Counted from the stretch's first letter, positions 51,569-59,904 are shown. The stretch is DNA of 64,000 bases from Terribacillus saccharophilus (GCA_900110015.1 FOCD01000002.1:950207-1014206); one strand, 5' to 3'. Notes: a model not told the origin generated them from the letters alone. Program-made: numbers and translations.

Positions 51569-51593
51569 ACTGACTCCTCCTTTAATCCGATAG

Positions 51594-51608
51594 TGATAAT
51601 CATTCTCA
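51594..51608. promoter_or_regulatory. Fur box of ycgT
   Basis: TGATAATCATTCTCA differs by one base from the TGATAATNATTATCA Fur consensus. It lies directly downstream of the ycgT -10 box. Confidence 0.85.
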
Positions 51609-51612
51609 TTCA

Positions 51613-51641
51613 AATATAACGGAAAAAATTCTCAAAATCAA
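51613..51641 (-). promoter_or_regulatory. Sigma-A promoter of ycgT
   Basis: Minus strand: TTGATT, 17 bases, TATATT. Confidence 0.7.
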
Positions 51642-51643
51642 TG

Positions 51644-51672
51644 TTGACATACAAATTTTCTGCCTTTATGAT
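51644..51672 (+). promoter_or_regulatory. Sigma-A promoter of the fhu operon
   Basis: Consensus TTGACA, 17 bases, TATGAT. Confidence 0.8.
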
Positions 51673-51687
51673 GGAATCAAGCGAGAT

Positions 51688-51702
51688 TGATAATCATTCT
51701 CA
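51688..51702. promoter_or_regulatory. Fur box of the fhu operon
   Basis: TGATAATCATTCTCA, the same 15 bases as the ycgT box. It starts about 9 bases past the expected start of transcription. Confidence 0.85.
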
Positions 51703-51777
51703 TTCTCATCGTATAACCCTGGTGCCCTGTCCCCCTAACAGGGCACTCCCCCCTAAACATGAGGAGTGACATACATA

Positions 51778-52698
51778 ATGAAAAAGCTATTCCCGGTATT
51801 ATTTATTTTAATACTTGTATTAGCTGCTTGTGGCAGCAATACATCTAACTCTGAAGAGAAAGCGTCTTCATCCGGAAGCGAGAGCGACACCATTACGTAC
51901 GAATCAGAAAATGGTTCAGTTGAGGTACCTGCTAAGCCACAGCGAGTTGTCGTTCTTTCCTCTTATGTGGGTGATTTGATTGATTTAGATGTACCAATCG
52001 TCGGAGCTGATGCTTGGTCCATGCAGAATCCACGCTTTGAGGATGCATTGAAGGATGCAGAAGAAGTAACTGAAGATGACCTGGAGAAGATCATCGAGCT
52101 CAAACCGGACTTGATCATAGGTCTTACCGGATTGAAAAATCTCGATAAGCTGAAAGAAATTGCCCCTACTGTTACGTTCACTTACGGCAAATTGGATTAT
52201 CTTGATCAGCACGTTGAAATCGGTAAGCTCGTCAATAAAGAGGACGAGGCACAGACTTGGGCTGATGATTTCACAAAGCGTGCCACAGAAGCTGGTGAGC
52301 AGATTAAGGAACAAATCGGAGCTGACGCGACAGTATCTGTTGTCGAGAATTTTGATAAACAGCTGTACGTGTATGGTGATAACTGGGGACGCGGAACCGA
52401 AGTGCTGTACCAGGCAATGGGCTTGAATATGCCTGAGAAAGTAAAACAGGATGCTCTGGAGGCAGGTTACTTCGCATTATCGACAGAAGTATTGCCTGAG
52501 TATATGGGTGACTACGTCATCTTCAGCAAATTCGATGATGCAGATACATCTGTCGAAGAATCCGAGTCCTTCCAGAATACGACTGCAGCAAAAAATAATC
52601 AGGTATATGAAGTCGATGGAAATGCCTTCTACTTTAACGATTCCAATACACTGGATTATCAGTTAGAATTTATCAAAGAGAGCTTCCTAGGAAAATAG
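51778..52698 (+). CDS. fhuD: Iron-hydroxamate-type siderophore-binding lipoprotein
   Basis: A 306-residue substrate-binding protein anchored outside the membrane. The lipobox is LAAC (Cys near 18). A periplasmic-binding fold of the FhuD/BtuF class follows, with RVVVLSSYVGDLIDLDVPIV, LKPDLIIGLTGL and EVLPEYMGDYVIFSKFDD. The last recalls FhuD2-like hydroxamate receptors. I start at the ATG 51778 rather than the GTG at 51766, which abuts its ribosome site. First gene of the Fur-controlled operon. Confidence 0.87.
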   Translation: MKKLFPVLFILILVLAACGSNTSNSEEKASSSGSESDTITYESENGSVEVPAKPQRVVVLSSYVGDLIDLDVPIVGADAWSMQNPRFEDALKDAEEVTEDDLEKIIELKPDLIIGLTGLKNLDKLKEIAPTVTFTYGKLDYLDQHVEIGKLVNKEDEAQTWADDFTKRATEAGEQIKEQIGADATVSVVENFDKQLYVYGDNWGRGTEVLYQAMGLNMPEKVKQDALEAGYFALSTEVLPEYMGDYVIFSKFDDADTSVEESESFQNTTAAKNNQVYEVDGNAFYFNDSNTLDYQLEFIKESFLGK

Positions 52699-52710
52699 GA
52701 AGCTCTTTCC
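52679..52710 (+). terminator. Intra-operon hairpin between fhuD and fhuB
   Basis: AGAGCTTCCTA, six-base loop, TAGGAAGCTCT, then TTCCCTT. The T-run is weak, so it is more likely a partial terminator or an RNA stabiliser that keeps binding protein in excess over permease. Confidence 0.6.
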
Positions 52711-52740
52711 CTTATCCTTACATAGAAAGATGGCTGGCCG

Positions 52741-53736
52741 ATGAAGAACATACCTTTTGTTTTGAAACTTGTTATTGGAATCCTATTGTCTATTTCAGCA
52801 TTTGCTGTGGCTTTGTCTCTTGGTGCTGCCGATATTTCCTTGCGTGATATCTGGAATGCATTATTCAGCAGTCAAACCAATGAGGATATTCTAATCATCC
52901 GTGAAAACCGGCTGCCGCGTGAAGTTGGGGCCTTTTTTGTTGGAGCAGCTTTAGCTGTGGCGGGTGCCATTATGCAGGGGATGACACGTAATCCACTTGC
53001 CGATCCAGGCCTGCTCGGTTTGACAGCTGGAGCGAATGCAGCGCTGGCAGTTGCTATAGCGTTCATTCCTCAAGCAAATTACATTGTTATTATAATTGCC
53101 TGCTTTATCGGGGCTGCTGTTGGCGCCGGTCTTGTATTTGGGATTGGATCACTTCGTCTAGGCGGTCTTTCTCCGGTCAAAGTCGTACTGGCTGGCGCTG
53201 CTGTATCCGCCTTGTTATATGCAGTATCCGAAGCAATCGGCTTAAGCTTTAAGCTGTCCAAACAAGTTTCGGCTTGGACAGCCGGCGGTCTAGTCGGTGT
53301 TAACTGGACGCAGTTAAAGCTCGTTATTCCAATCATACTGGCAGGAATCATCTTGTCGTTATTTCTTTCACATCAGCTAACGCTTCTCAGCTTAAGTGAT
53401 GAAGTAGCTGTAGGCCTTGGTCAGAAGACCTTTGCAATCAAGGCATTATTATTCCTTGTGACCATCCTGCTGGCAGGAGCATCTGTCGCATTGGTCGGTA
53501 ATATGACATTCATCGGTCTGATGATTCCCCATATTGTCCGCTTTTTTGCTGGAACGGATTATAGATATATACTGCCATTGTCGTTTTTTGCCGGAGGAAC
53601 ATTCATGCTACTCGCTGATACGGCTGCACGGACGATCAATGCACCTTATGAAACACCACTTGTGGCTATCGTCGCTGCACTTGGTCTGCCATTCTTCTTA
53701 TTCATCGTCCACCGGGGAGGTCGCGCTTACTCATGA
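52741..53736 (+). CDS. fhuB: Siderophore ABC permease (FhuB-like)
   Basis: A FecCD-family permease of 331 residues with about nine helices. It carries RLPREVGAFFVGAALAVAGA (about 58-77), MTRNPLADPGLLGLTAGA (about 80-97) and FIGLMIPHIVRFFAG (about 258-272). The ribosome site is poor. It overlaps the next permease gene by 4 bases. Confidence 0.9.
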   Translation: MKNIPFVLKLVIGILLSISAFAVALSLGAADISLRDIWNALFSSQTNEDILIIRENRLPREVGAFFVGAALAVAGAIMQGMTRNPLADPGLLGLTAGANAALAVAIAFIPQANYIVIIIACFIGAAVGAGLVFGIGSLRLGGLSPVKVVLAGAAVSALLYAVSEAIGLSFKLSKQVSAWTAGGLVGVNWTQLKLVIPIILAGIILSLFLSHQLTLLSLSDEVAVGLGQKTFAIKALLFLVTILLAGASVALVGNMTFIGLMIPHIVRFFAGTDYRYILPLSFFAGGTFMLLADTAARTINAPYETPLVAIVAALGLPFFLFIVHRGGRAYS

Positions 53737-54737
53737 AAACAGCAAAAAAAGGCAAACAAGCGATCTTGATGATTTCTCTGGCTGCGTTGATCCTTGTTAC
53801 AATCATTATCGGTATGGGACTTGGTCCTGCCTCGTTATCTTATGATCGTTTACTGCCAACATTATTTGGCAATGGAACTTTTCCTGAGTCATTTGTTCTG
53901 TTTGATATTCGGCTTCCTCGTATCACAGTTACACTGCTCGCAGGAATGGCACTAGCTCTGTCTGGTACAATTCTGCAAGGAATTACGAGGAACGATCTGA
54001 CAGATCCCGGTATCATCGGTATAAATTCTGGGGCTGGATTAGGTATTGCAGTATTTTTCCTATTCATGCCCATCGATGCAGGAAGCTTTGCATATGTCCT
54101 GCCGCTTGTAGGATTTGTTAGTGCACTTGCGACAGCAATGCTGATTTATCTTTTCTCCTACAGCAAACAGCACGGTCTCCAGCCGGTCCGCCTCGTATTG
54201 GTGGGTGTCGGTTTCTCTATGGCTTTATCCGGTATGATGATCGTCCTAATATCCTCTGCTGACAGGGAGAAAGTAGATTTCATCGCTAAGTGGCTGGCGG
54301 GAAATATTTGGGGCACAGACTGGCCGTTCGTCCTTGCGCTGCTGCCGTGGATCCTTATCATCCTGCCGCTTACACTTTATATGGCAAATCGGCTCAATGT
54401 GTTGGCTCTAAGTGAAGAAGTCGGAGTTGGTATTGGTGTACAGCTGAATCGCGATCGTATCATTCTTATGATTGCAGCAGTAGCAATTGCTGCGGCAGCT
54501 GTTTCCGTTGCTGGGGGCATCAGCTTTGTTGGTTTGATGGCACCACATATCGCACGAGCACTTGTAGGTGCCAGACATCAATACGTGCTTCCTGTTGCCT
54601 CCTTGATCGGTGGCTGGCTCTTGCTGCTGGCAGATACAATCGGACGCAATATAACAACAGTTGATGGACTGCCTGCCGGCATCGTTGTTGCCTTCATCGG
54701 CGCTCCTTATTTTCTTTATCTTTTGCTGAAAAAATAA
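53733..54737 (+). CDS. fhuG: Siderophore ABC permease (FhuG-like)
   Basis: The second FecCD-family permease, 334 residues. DIRLPRITVTLLAGMALALS, ITRNDLTDPGIIGINSGAG and FVGLMAPHIARALVGARHQY are visible. It would form a heterodimer with the preceding protein. No ATPase gene follows, so the energising subunit (FhuC-like) must be encoded elsewhere. A terminator and a repeat element follow. Confidence 0.9.
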   Translation: MKTAKKGKQAILMISLAALILVTIIIGMGLGPASLSYDRLLPTLFGNGTFPESFVLFDIRLPRITVTLLAGMALALSGTILQGITRNDLTDPGIIGINSGAGLGIAVFFLFMPIDAGSFAYVLPLVGFVSALATAMLIYLFSYSKQHGLQPVRLVLVGVGFSMALSGMMIVLISSADREKVDFIAKWLAGNIWGTDWPFVLALLPWILIILPLTLYMANRLNVLALSEEVGVGIGVQLNRDRIILMIAAVAIAAAAVSVAGGISFVGLMAPHIARALVGARHQYVLPVASLIGGWLLLLADTIGRNITTVDGLPAGIVVAFIGAPYFLYLLLKK

Positions 54738-54767
54738 GAGACTTGGACAAAAGTGTTTTGACCATAC

Positions 54768-54820
54768 AAAAATCCGAACGATGCAGATAAATGAGAAATT
54801 TGCATCTTTCGGATTTTTTA
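54768..54820 (+). terminator. Terminator after fhuG
   Basis: AAATCCGAACGATGCA, loop, TGCATCTTTCGGATTT with one mismatch, then TTT. Confidence 0.8.
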
Positions 54821-54920
54821 TTAAAAATACGATTATGAATCTCGCTCCCACAGAATACTTCGCTTTCCTCCTGCGTTATTTGTGTTCCCTATTCTAAGAG
54901 GCTTTAATTACGATCAACTT

Positions 54921-55037
54921 AGCGGAGGAAATACACGGAGACTCCTGCGGGAGGAAGGCCTAGGTGAGACCCCGGAGTGCGACAGCACGAGGAGGCTCAC
55001 CAGCCGCCCGCGGAAAGCGCAGTGTATTTCCGGAGCG
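54921..55037. repeat. GC-rich Bacillaceae intergenic repeat
   Basis: It is bounded by GGAAATACAC and GTGTATTTCC. The core reads GAGACTCCTGCGGGAGGA, GGTGAGACCCCGGAG, GAGGAGGCTCACC, CCGCCCGCGGAAAGCG. I recognise this as a highly conserved non-coding repeat found many times in Bacillaceae genomes. It can fold into a long branched hairpin and is far more GC-rich than its surroundings. Function unknown. Confidence 0.75.
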
Positions 55038-55100
55038 GTAATTCATCCTGATTGTTCGTCTTTAGGTATGATTTGTCTAGTTATGTCCCAGCCTCTTTTC

Positions 55101-55451
55101 TTATTGAACTGATGCCTCTTTTTCTTTTGCTTCTTTATGTTGCGTATTCAATAAGACGAGTCCGACAATAACCAGTGCCAAGCCGATAAACTTCATCCAA
55201 GAAGCCGATTCTCCAAATACAGTGATACCAATCATTGCTGTCAGTGCTGTTCCTGCACCGGACCAGGTCGCATAGGCCGTAGATAACGACATGGATTTCA
55301 ACGTGAAGGATAAAAATAGGAATGCGCCTAGATATCCGACTACTACGATTATTGATGGAAGCAAGATAGAAAAACCATCCGATACTTTCAGCATGGATGA
55401 TGCTATCGTCTCCAGTACAATTGCTAATGCAAGAAAAATACCTGCTTTCAT
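55101..55451 (-). CDS. SMR-family multidrug efflux subunit
   Basis: A 116-residue four-helix pump subunit. The essential membrane Glu is in VLETIASSMLKVSDGF (Glu14), and AYATWSGAGTALTAMIG (about 59-75) is the SMR signature. It pairs with the gene 13 bases upstream to form a heteromeric exporter for cationic drugs or guanidinium-like compounds, as in B. subtilis YvdRS or EbrAB. It is the last gene of a TetR-SMR-SMR operon. Confidence 0.9.
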   Translation of the reverse strand: MKAGIFLALAIVLETIASSMLKVSDGFSILLPSIIVVVGYLGAFLFLSFTLKSMSLSTAYATWSGAGTALTAMIGITVFGESASWMKFIGLALVIVGLVLLNTQHKEAKEKEASVQ

Positions 55452-55464
55452 TTTACATCACCCT

Positions 55465-55779
55465 TCACTTCGATAAGTTCATCAATACAAGCCCAACCAA
55501 CAGTATGGCGATGCCCAGAGCACCCTTTTTATTAACCTTCTCTTTGAAAAGCAATACACCGATCACAACAGTCAAAATGGTACCAATACCACTCCATGTC
55601 GCATAGACAACCCCCAGCGGAAGGGACTGCAATGTGATGGATAGCGCGTAGAAGCTGATGCCATACCCCACTACTATACCGATCACTGGCAGCAGACGTT
55701 TAAATCCATCTGAAAGTTTCAGCATTGTTGAACTGAAGACTTCAAAAAGAATGGATGCAGCCAAGAATAAATAAGACAT
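55465..55779 (-). CDS. SMR-family multidrug efflux subunit
   Basis: A 104-residue SMR protein with FEVFSSTMLKLSDGF (Glu13) and VVYATWSGIGTILTVVIG (about 57-74). It follows the TetR gene by one base, so the regulator and pump are co-transcribed, as in yvdTSR of B. subtilis. Confidence 0.9.
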   Translation of the reverse strand: MSYLFLAASILFEVFSSTMLKLSDGFKRLLPVIGIVVGYGISFYALSITLQSLPLGVVYATWSGIGTILTVVIGVLLFKEKVNKKGALGIAILLVGLVLMNLSK

Positions 55780-55780
55780 A

Positions 55781-56320
55781 TTAAACCCCCTCTTCTTTAT
55801 CTATACATTCAAGCAGCTTGTGCAATAAGTCGGCAGCGAAAGCGGATGTGCTTGTAGTTCCTGCCATTTCATTGAACCAAAGACCATCACAGACATAGCG
55901 AATAGTAGCAGATTCTTCCCAATCCAATCCATCTTGATCAAACTGCTGCTGCCATCTCGCATAGCCTTCTTTCCAGATACCCATGATTTCCGGGTGGTCA
56001 CTGAAAATAGAAATAAGTGCACTGCTGCGATGTGTGCCGCCTTTTTGGATATCTTCTATTGTTGCTAGTGCATAAGCCCGGGCGTATGCTCCTCTTCCGT
56101 TTGGCTGTTCACTCAAATAGCGAGTAATGGCTTCTTCAAACTCTCGAATTGCGGCTGTATTCAGCTCCTGAAATAATGCTTCCTTTGTGCGGTAATGATA
56201 CAGCAGACCGCCTTTGCTGATTTCTGCACGCTTAGCTATTTTCTCAAGTGTGACGTTGCTGACGCCCTCTTCCAGAATGAGCACGGATGCTGCATCAAGG
56301 ATTTTATCTTGTGTTTTCAT
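55781..56320 (-). CDS. TetR-family regulator of the SMR pump
   Basis: A 179-residue repressor. The helix-turn-helix is at about residues 5-50 (ILDAASVLILEEGVSNVTLE, then ISKGGLLYHYRTKEALFQEL), followed by a ligand domain of the TetR_C_YvdT-like kind. GGGGAGGAA precedes the ATG. A palindrome 14 bases upstream is the likely autoregulatory operator. Confidence 0.9.
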   Translation of the reverse strand: MKTQDKILDAASVLILEEGVSNVTLEKIAKRAEISKGGLLYHYRTKEALFQELNTAAIREFEEAITRYLSEQPNGRGAYARAYALATIEDIQKGGTHRSSALISIFSDHPEIMGIWKEGYARWQQQFDQDGLDWEESATIRYVCDGLWFNEMAGTTSTSAFAADLLHKLLECIDKEEGV

Positions 56321-56333
56321 ATTTCCTCCCCTA

Positions 56334-56347
56334 ACCGTCCAGACGGT
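56334..56347. promoter_or_regulatory. Operator of the SMR pump regulator
   Basis: ACCGTC, CA, GACGGT: a perfect inverted repeat 14 bases before the TetR start codon. Confidence 0.7.
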
Positions 56348-56586
56348 ACAGTAATAAAAATAACATTTACATTTGATCTTTGCAAATCAAATTATGAAGC
56401 AAAACAATAAGAAGACATCTTACACCATCTGCCTATCAACTTCTATATCGATTCGAAAATATGTCATAAGTCTATTAGAGACACCTGTCCTTTTTTACTT
56501 CAATAAGGACTTTTATCTAGTTAAAACAGAGACATCTATTCTACTTTCCGAAAAAATAGGTTTTTCATAGCTGTAATTTACCCACT

Positions 56587-56612
56587 ACAAAATTACAAAT
56601 CCTCATAGTCTA
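56587..56612 (+). promoter_or_regulatory. Sigma-K-like promoter of the spore coat genes
   Basis: AC, 15 bases, CATAGTCTA, which fits the CATANNNTA -10 of mother-cell sigma-K promoters. It lies about 45 bases before the first coat gene. Confidence 0.5.
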
Positions 56613-56657
56613 CACTATACGAATGAAAAACTTATTAAAGAAGGAGGCTGGCCATTC

Positions 56658-56861
56658 ATGGATGAGAATTTCAAGAAAAAGTTCATGGAAGCTGCTGGAA
56701 GCAATCCACAAGGATCCATTATGGATTTACTGCTGACGGATGTTCTAGCAAAGCATGGGGTATCCGATAATGCTCTACGTAACCTTTCCCCCGAAAGAAA
56801 AAATCAAATCAAGAAGATTTCTGATGAACTTCAGTTAGAGCTTAAACGAATACTAGATTAA
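56658..56861 (+). CDS. Small protein upstream of cotX, probable coat-associated protein
   Basis: A 67-residue helical, soluble protein (MDENFKKKFMEAAGSNPQGS at the start, then ILTDVLAKHGV-like text). GGAGG precedes the ATG. It is co-transcribed with the CotX-like gene 13 bases downstream behind a sigma-K-like promoter, so a role in the spore coat is likely. No family is firmly recognised. Confidence 0.65.
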   Translation: MDENFKKKFMEAAGSNPQGSIMDLLLTDVLAKHGVSDNALRNLSPERKNQIKKISDELQLELKRILD

Positions 56862-56874
56862 GGAGGTGATATAG

Positions 56875-57324
56875 ATGAGTGATGTTTGGCGTCCAGATAG
56901 AAACCAAAAGTGGAGTGCTCTAGATCCAAGAACAGCAGCGTCCTTTTCAGATCCAGATTTGAATCAAGAAGCTAGACAGAAATCCGTAACAGAACAGTTC
57001 TCTAAGGAAAGTATCTATGTTGTCGATTCTGTGGATGTAGAAGTATCAACAACTGACACGCAAGCGGCTCTAACTATTCAAGCGGCTTTGCAAGCAGCTA
57101 TTGCAGTCATCTTGAATATCTCTATTGCTGATAGCAGCAGAGCTGATCAGATTGCCCAGGAACTATTCCAGAAAGCTACTATCAAACAGAAAAACGTTCA
57201 AAAGACTGTTGTAAAAAATTCCCGTAATGTTCGCGTAACAACAACAGATACCGATATAGCTGTAAATGTTCAATTGCTTGTTCAATTGCTAGTAGCACTA
57301 CTTGTAAGAGTAGATATCTTGTAA
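56875..57324 (+). CDS. cotX: Spore coat protein X/V family
   Basis: A 149-residue coat protein. After a polar N-terminus (WRPDRNQKWSALDPRTAASF) it has two copies of the X/V motif: SVDVEVSTTDTQAALTIQAA (about 51-70) and NVRVTTTDTDIAVNVQLLVQ (about 122-141), each followed by a hydrophobic stretch. These proteins form the insoluble outer coat or crust. AAGGAGG lies 8 bases before the ATG. A terminator follows. Confidence 0.87.
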   Translation: MSDVWRPDRNQKWSALDPRTAASFSDPDLNQEARQKSVTEQFSKESIYVVDSVDVEVSTTDTQAALTIQAALQAAIAVILNISIADSSRADQIAQELFQKATIKQKNVQKTVVKNSRNVRVTTTDTDIAVNVQLLVQLLVALLVRVDIL

Positions 57325-57330
57325 GTCATT

Positions 57331-57366
57331 AAGGAGCCGGGTGCACTGCTCGGCTCTTTATCTTTA
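57331..57366 (+). terminator. Terminator after cotX
   Basis: AGGAGCCG, loop, CGGCTCT, then TTATCTTT. Confidence 0.65.
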
Positions 57367-57545
57367 CATAGTATAGAATTATTTCACATATTTTTTTGTC
57401 ATAAAATCCATACTTCTATTGCGATTGTTATTAATTTTCTTCAATCTTCGAAAAGAATTTCCTGCTAACATTTGCTGCAAGGCAGATATAGTTGATGTTT
57501 TTCTAGACTTATGTTCAAAGGACTTTCCAGTTATCCATTTCACCA

Positions 57546-57572
57546 AATAAAAAGTGCTGCTTCTGCAGCACT
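57546..57572 (-). terminator. Terminator after the small membrane protein gene
   Basis: Minus strand: GTGCTGC, AGAA, GCAGCAC, then TTTTTATTT. Confidence 0.85.
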
Positions 57573-57582
57573 CTATCGATTA

Positions 57583-57780
57583 TTATTTATTCTTTTGATA
57601 GTGATTATTTTTTCTTATTCCTACCAGAAATAACGTTGTCGATAGCATACTTAATACGAGAAAAACTACTACTACTAAAACAAAGTCAAGGTTGCTTTCA
57701 AGCATAAAAATAAAACTGATGATAGTAACGAATTCAATAATGCCAGCAATCAAGAATATAGGCAATACACCAGGAGCAAT
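57583..57780 (-). CDS. Small two-helix membrane protein, possibly with an ATT start
   Basis: A hydrophobic protein (IFLIAGIIEFVTIISFIFML, then DFVLVVVVFLVLSMLSTTLF) with a basic tail (IRKNNHYQKNK). The only standard start, TTG at 57765, has no ribosome site. AAAGGAGG ends 8 bases before an in-frame ATT at 57780 (and 5 before another at 57783), so translation may begin at ATT, giving about 65 residues. A good terminator follows. Family unknown. Confidence 0.55.
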   Translation of the reverse strand: MAPGVLPIFLIAGIIEFVTIISFIFMLESNLDFVLVVVVFLVLSMLSTTLFLVGIRKNNHYQKNK

Positions 57781-57986
57781 AATGAATACCTCCTTTTAAG
57801 CTGTTTTCACTTCTAGTTTATCAATTCCACATTATGGATAAAAGGAATAAAAGACCTATATTGCAGGAAAAGCATATAAGCTCACTAATTTGTCATGTAA
57901 TTAAGATAATGCCGATTGTAATCGTTATCATTTTCCTATACTATATACCTAGATAGTTTATCCTTTCTAAGGAATAGGTGGTCCTG

Positions 57987-58832
57987 ATGCAGATCAAGCA
58001 AGTGTTGAATAATAACGTCATCACCGTCTTGGGCGAGCAGGAGCAAGAGCTTGTCATCATGGGACGGGGAATTGCCTTTGGCTGTAAAGCTGGCGATGAA
58101 GTGGATGAAACAAGGATTGAAAAGACATTTAAGCTCGATGATAAGGAAATGAACAAACGATTGATGGAATTATTATCTGAGATTCCACTTTCCTTTGTCG
58201 AAGTATCCGAAGAGATTATCCAATATGCCAAGCAACACACAAATAAGAAGATACATGACAATATCTATGTCAGCCTGACTGATCATATCTACTACGCCGT
58301 TGAAAGATATAAGCAGGGAATCGATATAAAAAATGCACTGCTTTGGGAAACCAAACGATTTTATCCAGATGAATATCGCATCGGTCAGCATGCGCTTTCG
58401 ATTATTGCGGAAAAAGTTGGCATTATTCTGCCTGAGGATGAAGCAGGCTTCATAGCTTTGCACATCGTCAATGCTCAAATGAATGAAGATATGCCAGTGA
58501 TGATTAATATTACGAAGTTTATCCAAGATGTCCTTCATATCGTGAAATTCCATTTTGGTATTGAATACGATGAAGAGTCGCTGGCCTACTACCGTTTTGT
58601 TACACACTTAAAATTCTTTGCTCAAAGGATATTGAACCACCGGAAACAAAAGGACGAAGATAATAGCTTGTTTGAAATGGTAAAAACCAACTACAGTAAA
58701 GCCTATGCATGTGCACAGAAGGTTCAGTCCTATATCCAGAAAATGTACCAAGAGCAGCTGACTAATGAGGATCTGCTTTACCTGACAATCCATATTCACC
58801 GAATTGTACAGAAGAAAGAAGAATACAGATAG
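57987..58832 (+). CDS. licT: LicT-type transcriptional antiterminator (BglG family)
   Basis: A 281-residue RNA-binding regulator. Residues 1-55 form the co-antiterminator domain (MQIKQVLNNNVITVLGEQEQ; MGRGIAFGCKAGD), followed by two PTS-regulation domains with His-containing motifs (SLTDHIYYAVERYKQGIDIK; LPEDEAGFIALHIVNAQMNE; RFVTHLKFFAQRI; LTIHIHRIV). The text is close to B. subtilis LicT all along. I start at the ATG 57987, with AGGTGG 5 bases before. No PTS operon lies beside it. The only LicT-type RNA target in the window is the leader of the mannose-class PTS at 3299-3327. Confidence 0.93.
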   Translation: MQIKQVLNNNVITVLGEQEQELVIMGRGIAFGCKAGDEVDETRIEKTFKLDDKEMNKRLMELLSEIPLSFVEVSEEIIQYAKQHTNKKIHDNIYVSLTDHIYYAVERYKQGIDIKNALLWETKRFYPDEYRIGQHALSIIAEKVGIILPEDEAGFIALHIVNAQMNEDMPVMINITKFIQDVLHIVKFHFGIEYDEESLAYYRFVTHLKFFAQRILNHRKQKDEDNSLFEMVKTNYSKAYACAQKVQSYIQKMYQEQLTNEDLLYLTIHIHRIVQKKEEYR

Positions 58833-58858
58833 AGCCAGCCGTCACCGGCTGGCTCTAT
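58831..58858. terminator. Hairpin between licT and nrdF
   Basis: AGAGCCAGCCG, four-base loop, CGGCTGGCTCT. It has little T-run on either strand but lies between converging genes. Confidence 0.6.
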
Positions 58859-58866
58859 TGCTGTTC

Positions 58867-59904
58867 TTATAGATCATCGAATCCGTTCAGATCACTTGTT
58901 TTCGTATACTGACGGGATTTTTGTTCGAAGAAATCGGATTTCGTACCATTGAAGTTATCTGTGTAGGCACGAATCCATTTCATCGGATTCTTTTCGTAGC
59001 CTTCGTAAATTTCGCTCAGTCCAAGCATACGAAGCATTTTATTCGCACGATATTTCACGTAGCCTTCCATGTCATCAAGGTTGATACCATCGATACCGTC
59101 CAATACATAACGGCTCCAGCGTGTTTCTTGCTCTACTGAATGACGGAATTGATCATACACCCACTCAATGAATTCGTCGTTATTGTACTCTGGATTTTCC
59201 GCTAGTGTCGCGCGGAACAATTCACTGATAAAACGACCATGATGCAGTTCATCCCGGTTGATGTAGGAAATCATCGTAGATGTGCCGACCATTTTTTGAT
59301 TACGCGCCAAATTATAGAAGAACGCGAAACCGCTGTAGAAGAATAATCCCTCCAACAATGTAGAGTACACCATTGCTTTAAGAACTGTCTCGATTGTCGG
59401 ATTTTGCGCGAATTCGTTATAAACAGCTGCAATGCGTTCGTTCCGCTCCAACAAGACTTTATCCGTACGTCCTTCGTTAAAGGAAGCAATTTGGTTATCG
59501 TAATTTGTAACAGAAGCAAGTACATACGTATAGCTGTGGTTATGTTCGCTTTCCTGATCAGCAATAGTTGCTAAAATCGATTTGACACTTGGGTCTGTCG
59601 AATAAGCAGCTATTTTAGAGGCGATATCCGTTTGAGGACCGTCCAATGTCGCCAGCAAACCAATAATCTTCAGGAATGCTGTCCGCTCCTGATCGGATAA
59701 ATTCGCAAATTGCTTCGTATCTGCCACCATATTCACTTCATTGGCAGTCCAGAACAAACCTCGAATTGTTTTGCGCAGTTCATAGAAATGCGGGTAAGCA
59801 ACGTTATCCCAGTGCAGGATTCCGCTTGCATCTCCGTTAAATAATGCAGTAGATTTATTTGGATTCGTCGGCTCCAGAACGGTAGCCTTCATCAATTTAG
59901 ACAT
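58867..59904 (-). CDS. nrdF: Class I ribonucleotide reductase small (beta) subunit
   Basis: A 345-residue di-metal protein that makes the tyrosyl radical for deoxynucleotide synthesis. Metal ligands are visible: Asp in LATLDGPQTD, Glu and His in ADQESEHNHSY with the radical Tyr four after the His, Glu in LLEGLFFYSG, and Glu/His in NRDELHHGRF. I start at 59904, where GAGAGGAG lies 7 bases before. It overlaps the upstream flavodoxin gene by 13 bases. The large subunit gene is not on either side, which is unusual. Confidence 0.9.
   Translation of the reverse strand: MSKLMKATVLEPTNPNKSTALFNGDASGILHWDNVAYPHFYELRKTIRGLFWTANEVNMVADTKQFANLSDQERTAFLKIIGLLATLDGPQTDIASKIAAYSTDPSVKSILATIADQESEHNHSYTYVLASVTNYDNQIASFNEGRTDKVLLERNERIAAVYNEFAQNPTIETVLKAMVYSTLLEGLFFYSGFAFFYNLARNQKMVGTSTMISYINRDELHHGRFISELFRATLAENPEYNNDEFIEWVYDQFRHSVEQETRWSRYVLDGIDGINLDDMEGYVKYRANKMLRMLGLSEIYEGYEKNPMKWIRAYTDNFNGTKSDFFEQKSRQYTKTSDLNGFDDL

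Larger units (their letters stand above)
54738..55098. repeat. MITE-like composite element with imperfect terminal inverted repeats
   Basis: The left end (AAGAGACTTGGACAAAAGTG) and the right end read on the other strand (AAGAGGCTGGGACATAACTA) are alike, and the likeness continues for about 50 bases (CATAC, CGAAC and CAGAT-like blocks in order). Between them lie the fhuG terminator hairpin and the GC-rich core repeat at 54921-55037. It fills the whole gap between fhuG and the SMR genes. Confidence 0.5.
56321..56657. other. Region between the TetR gene and the spore coat genes
   Basis: It holds the TetR operator, a weak hairpin (GTCCTT, loop, AAGGAC, TTTT at 56487-56514) and a sigma-K-like promoter at 56587-56612. 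No ORF is convincing. Confidence 0.4.
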
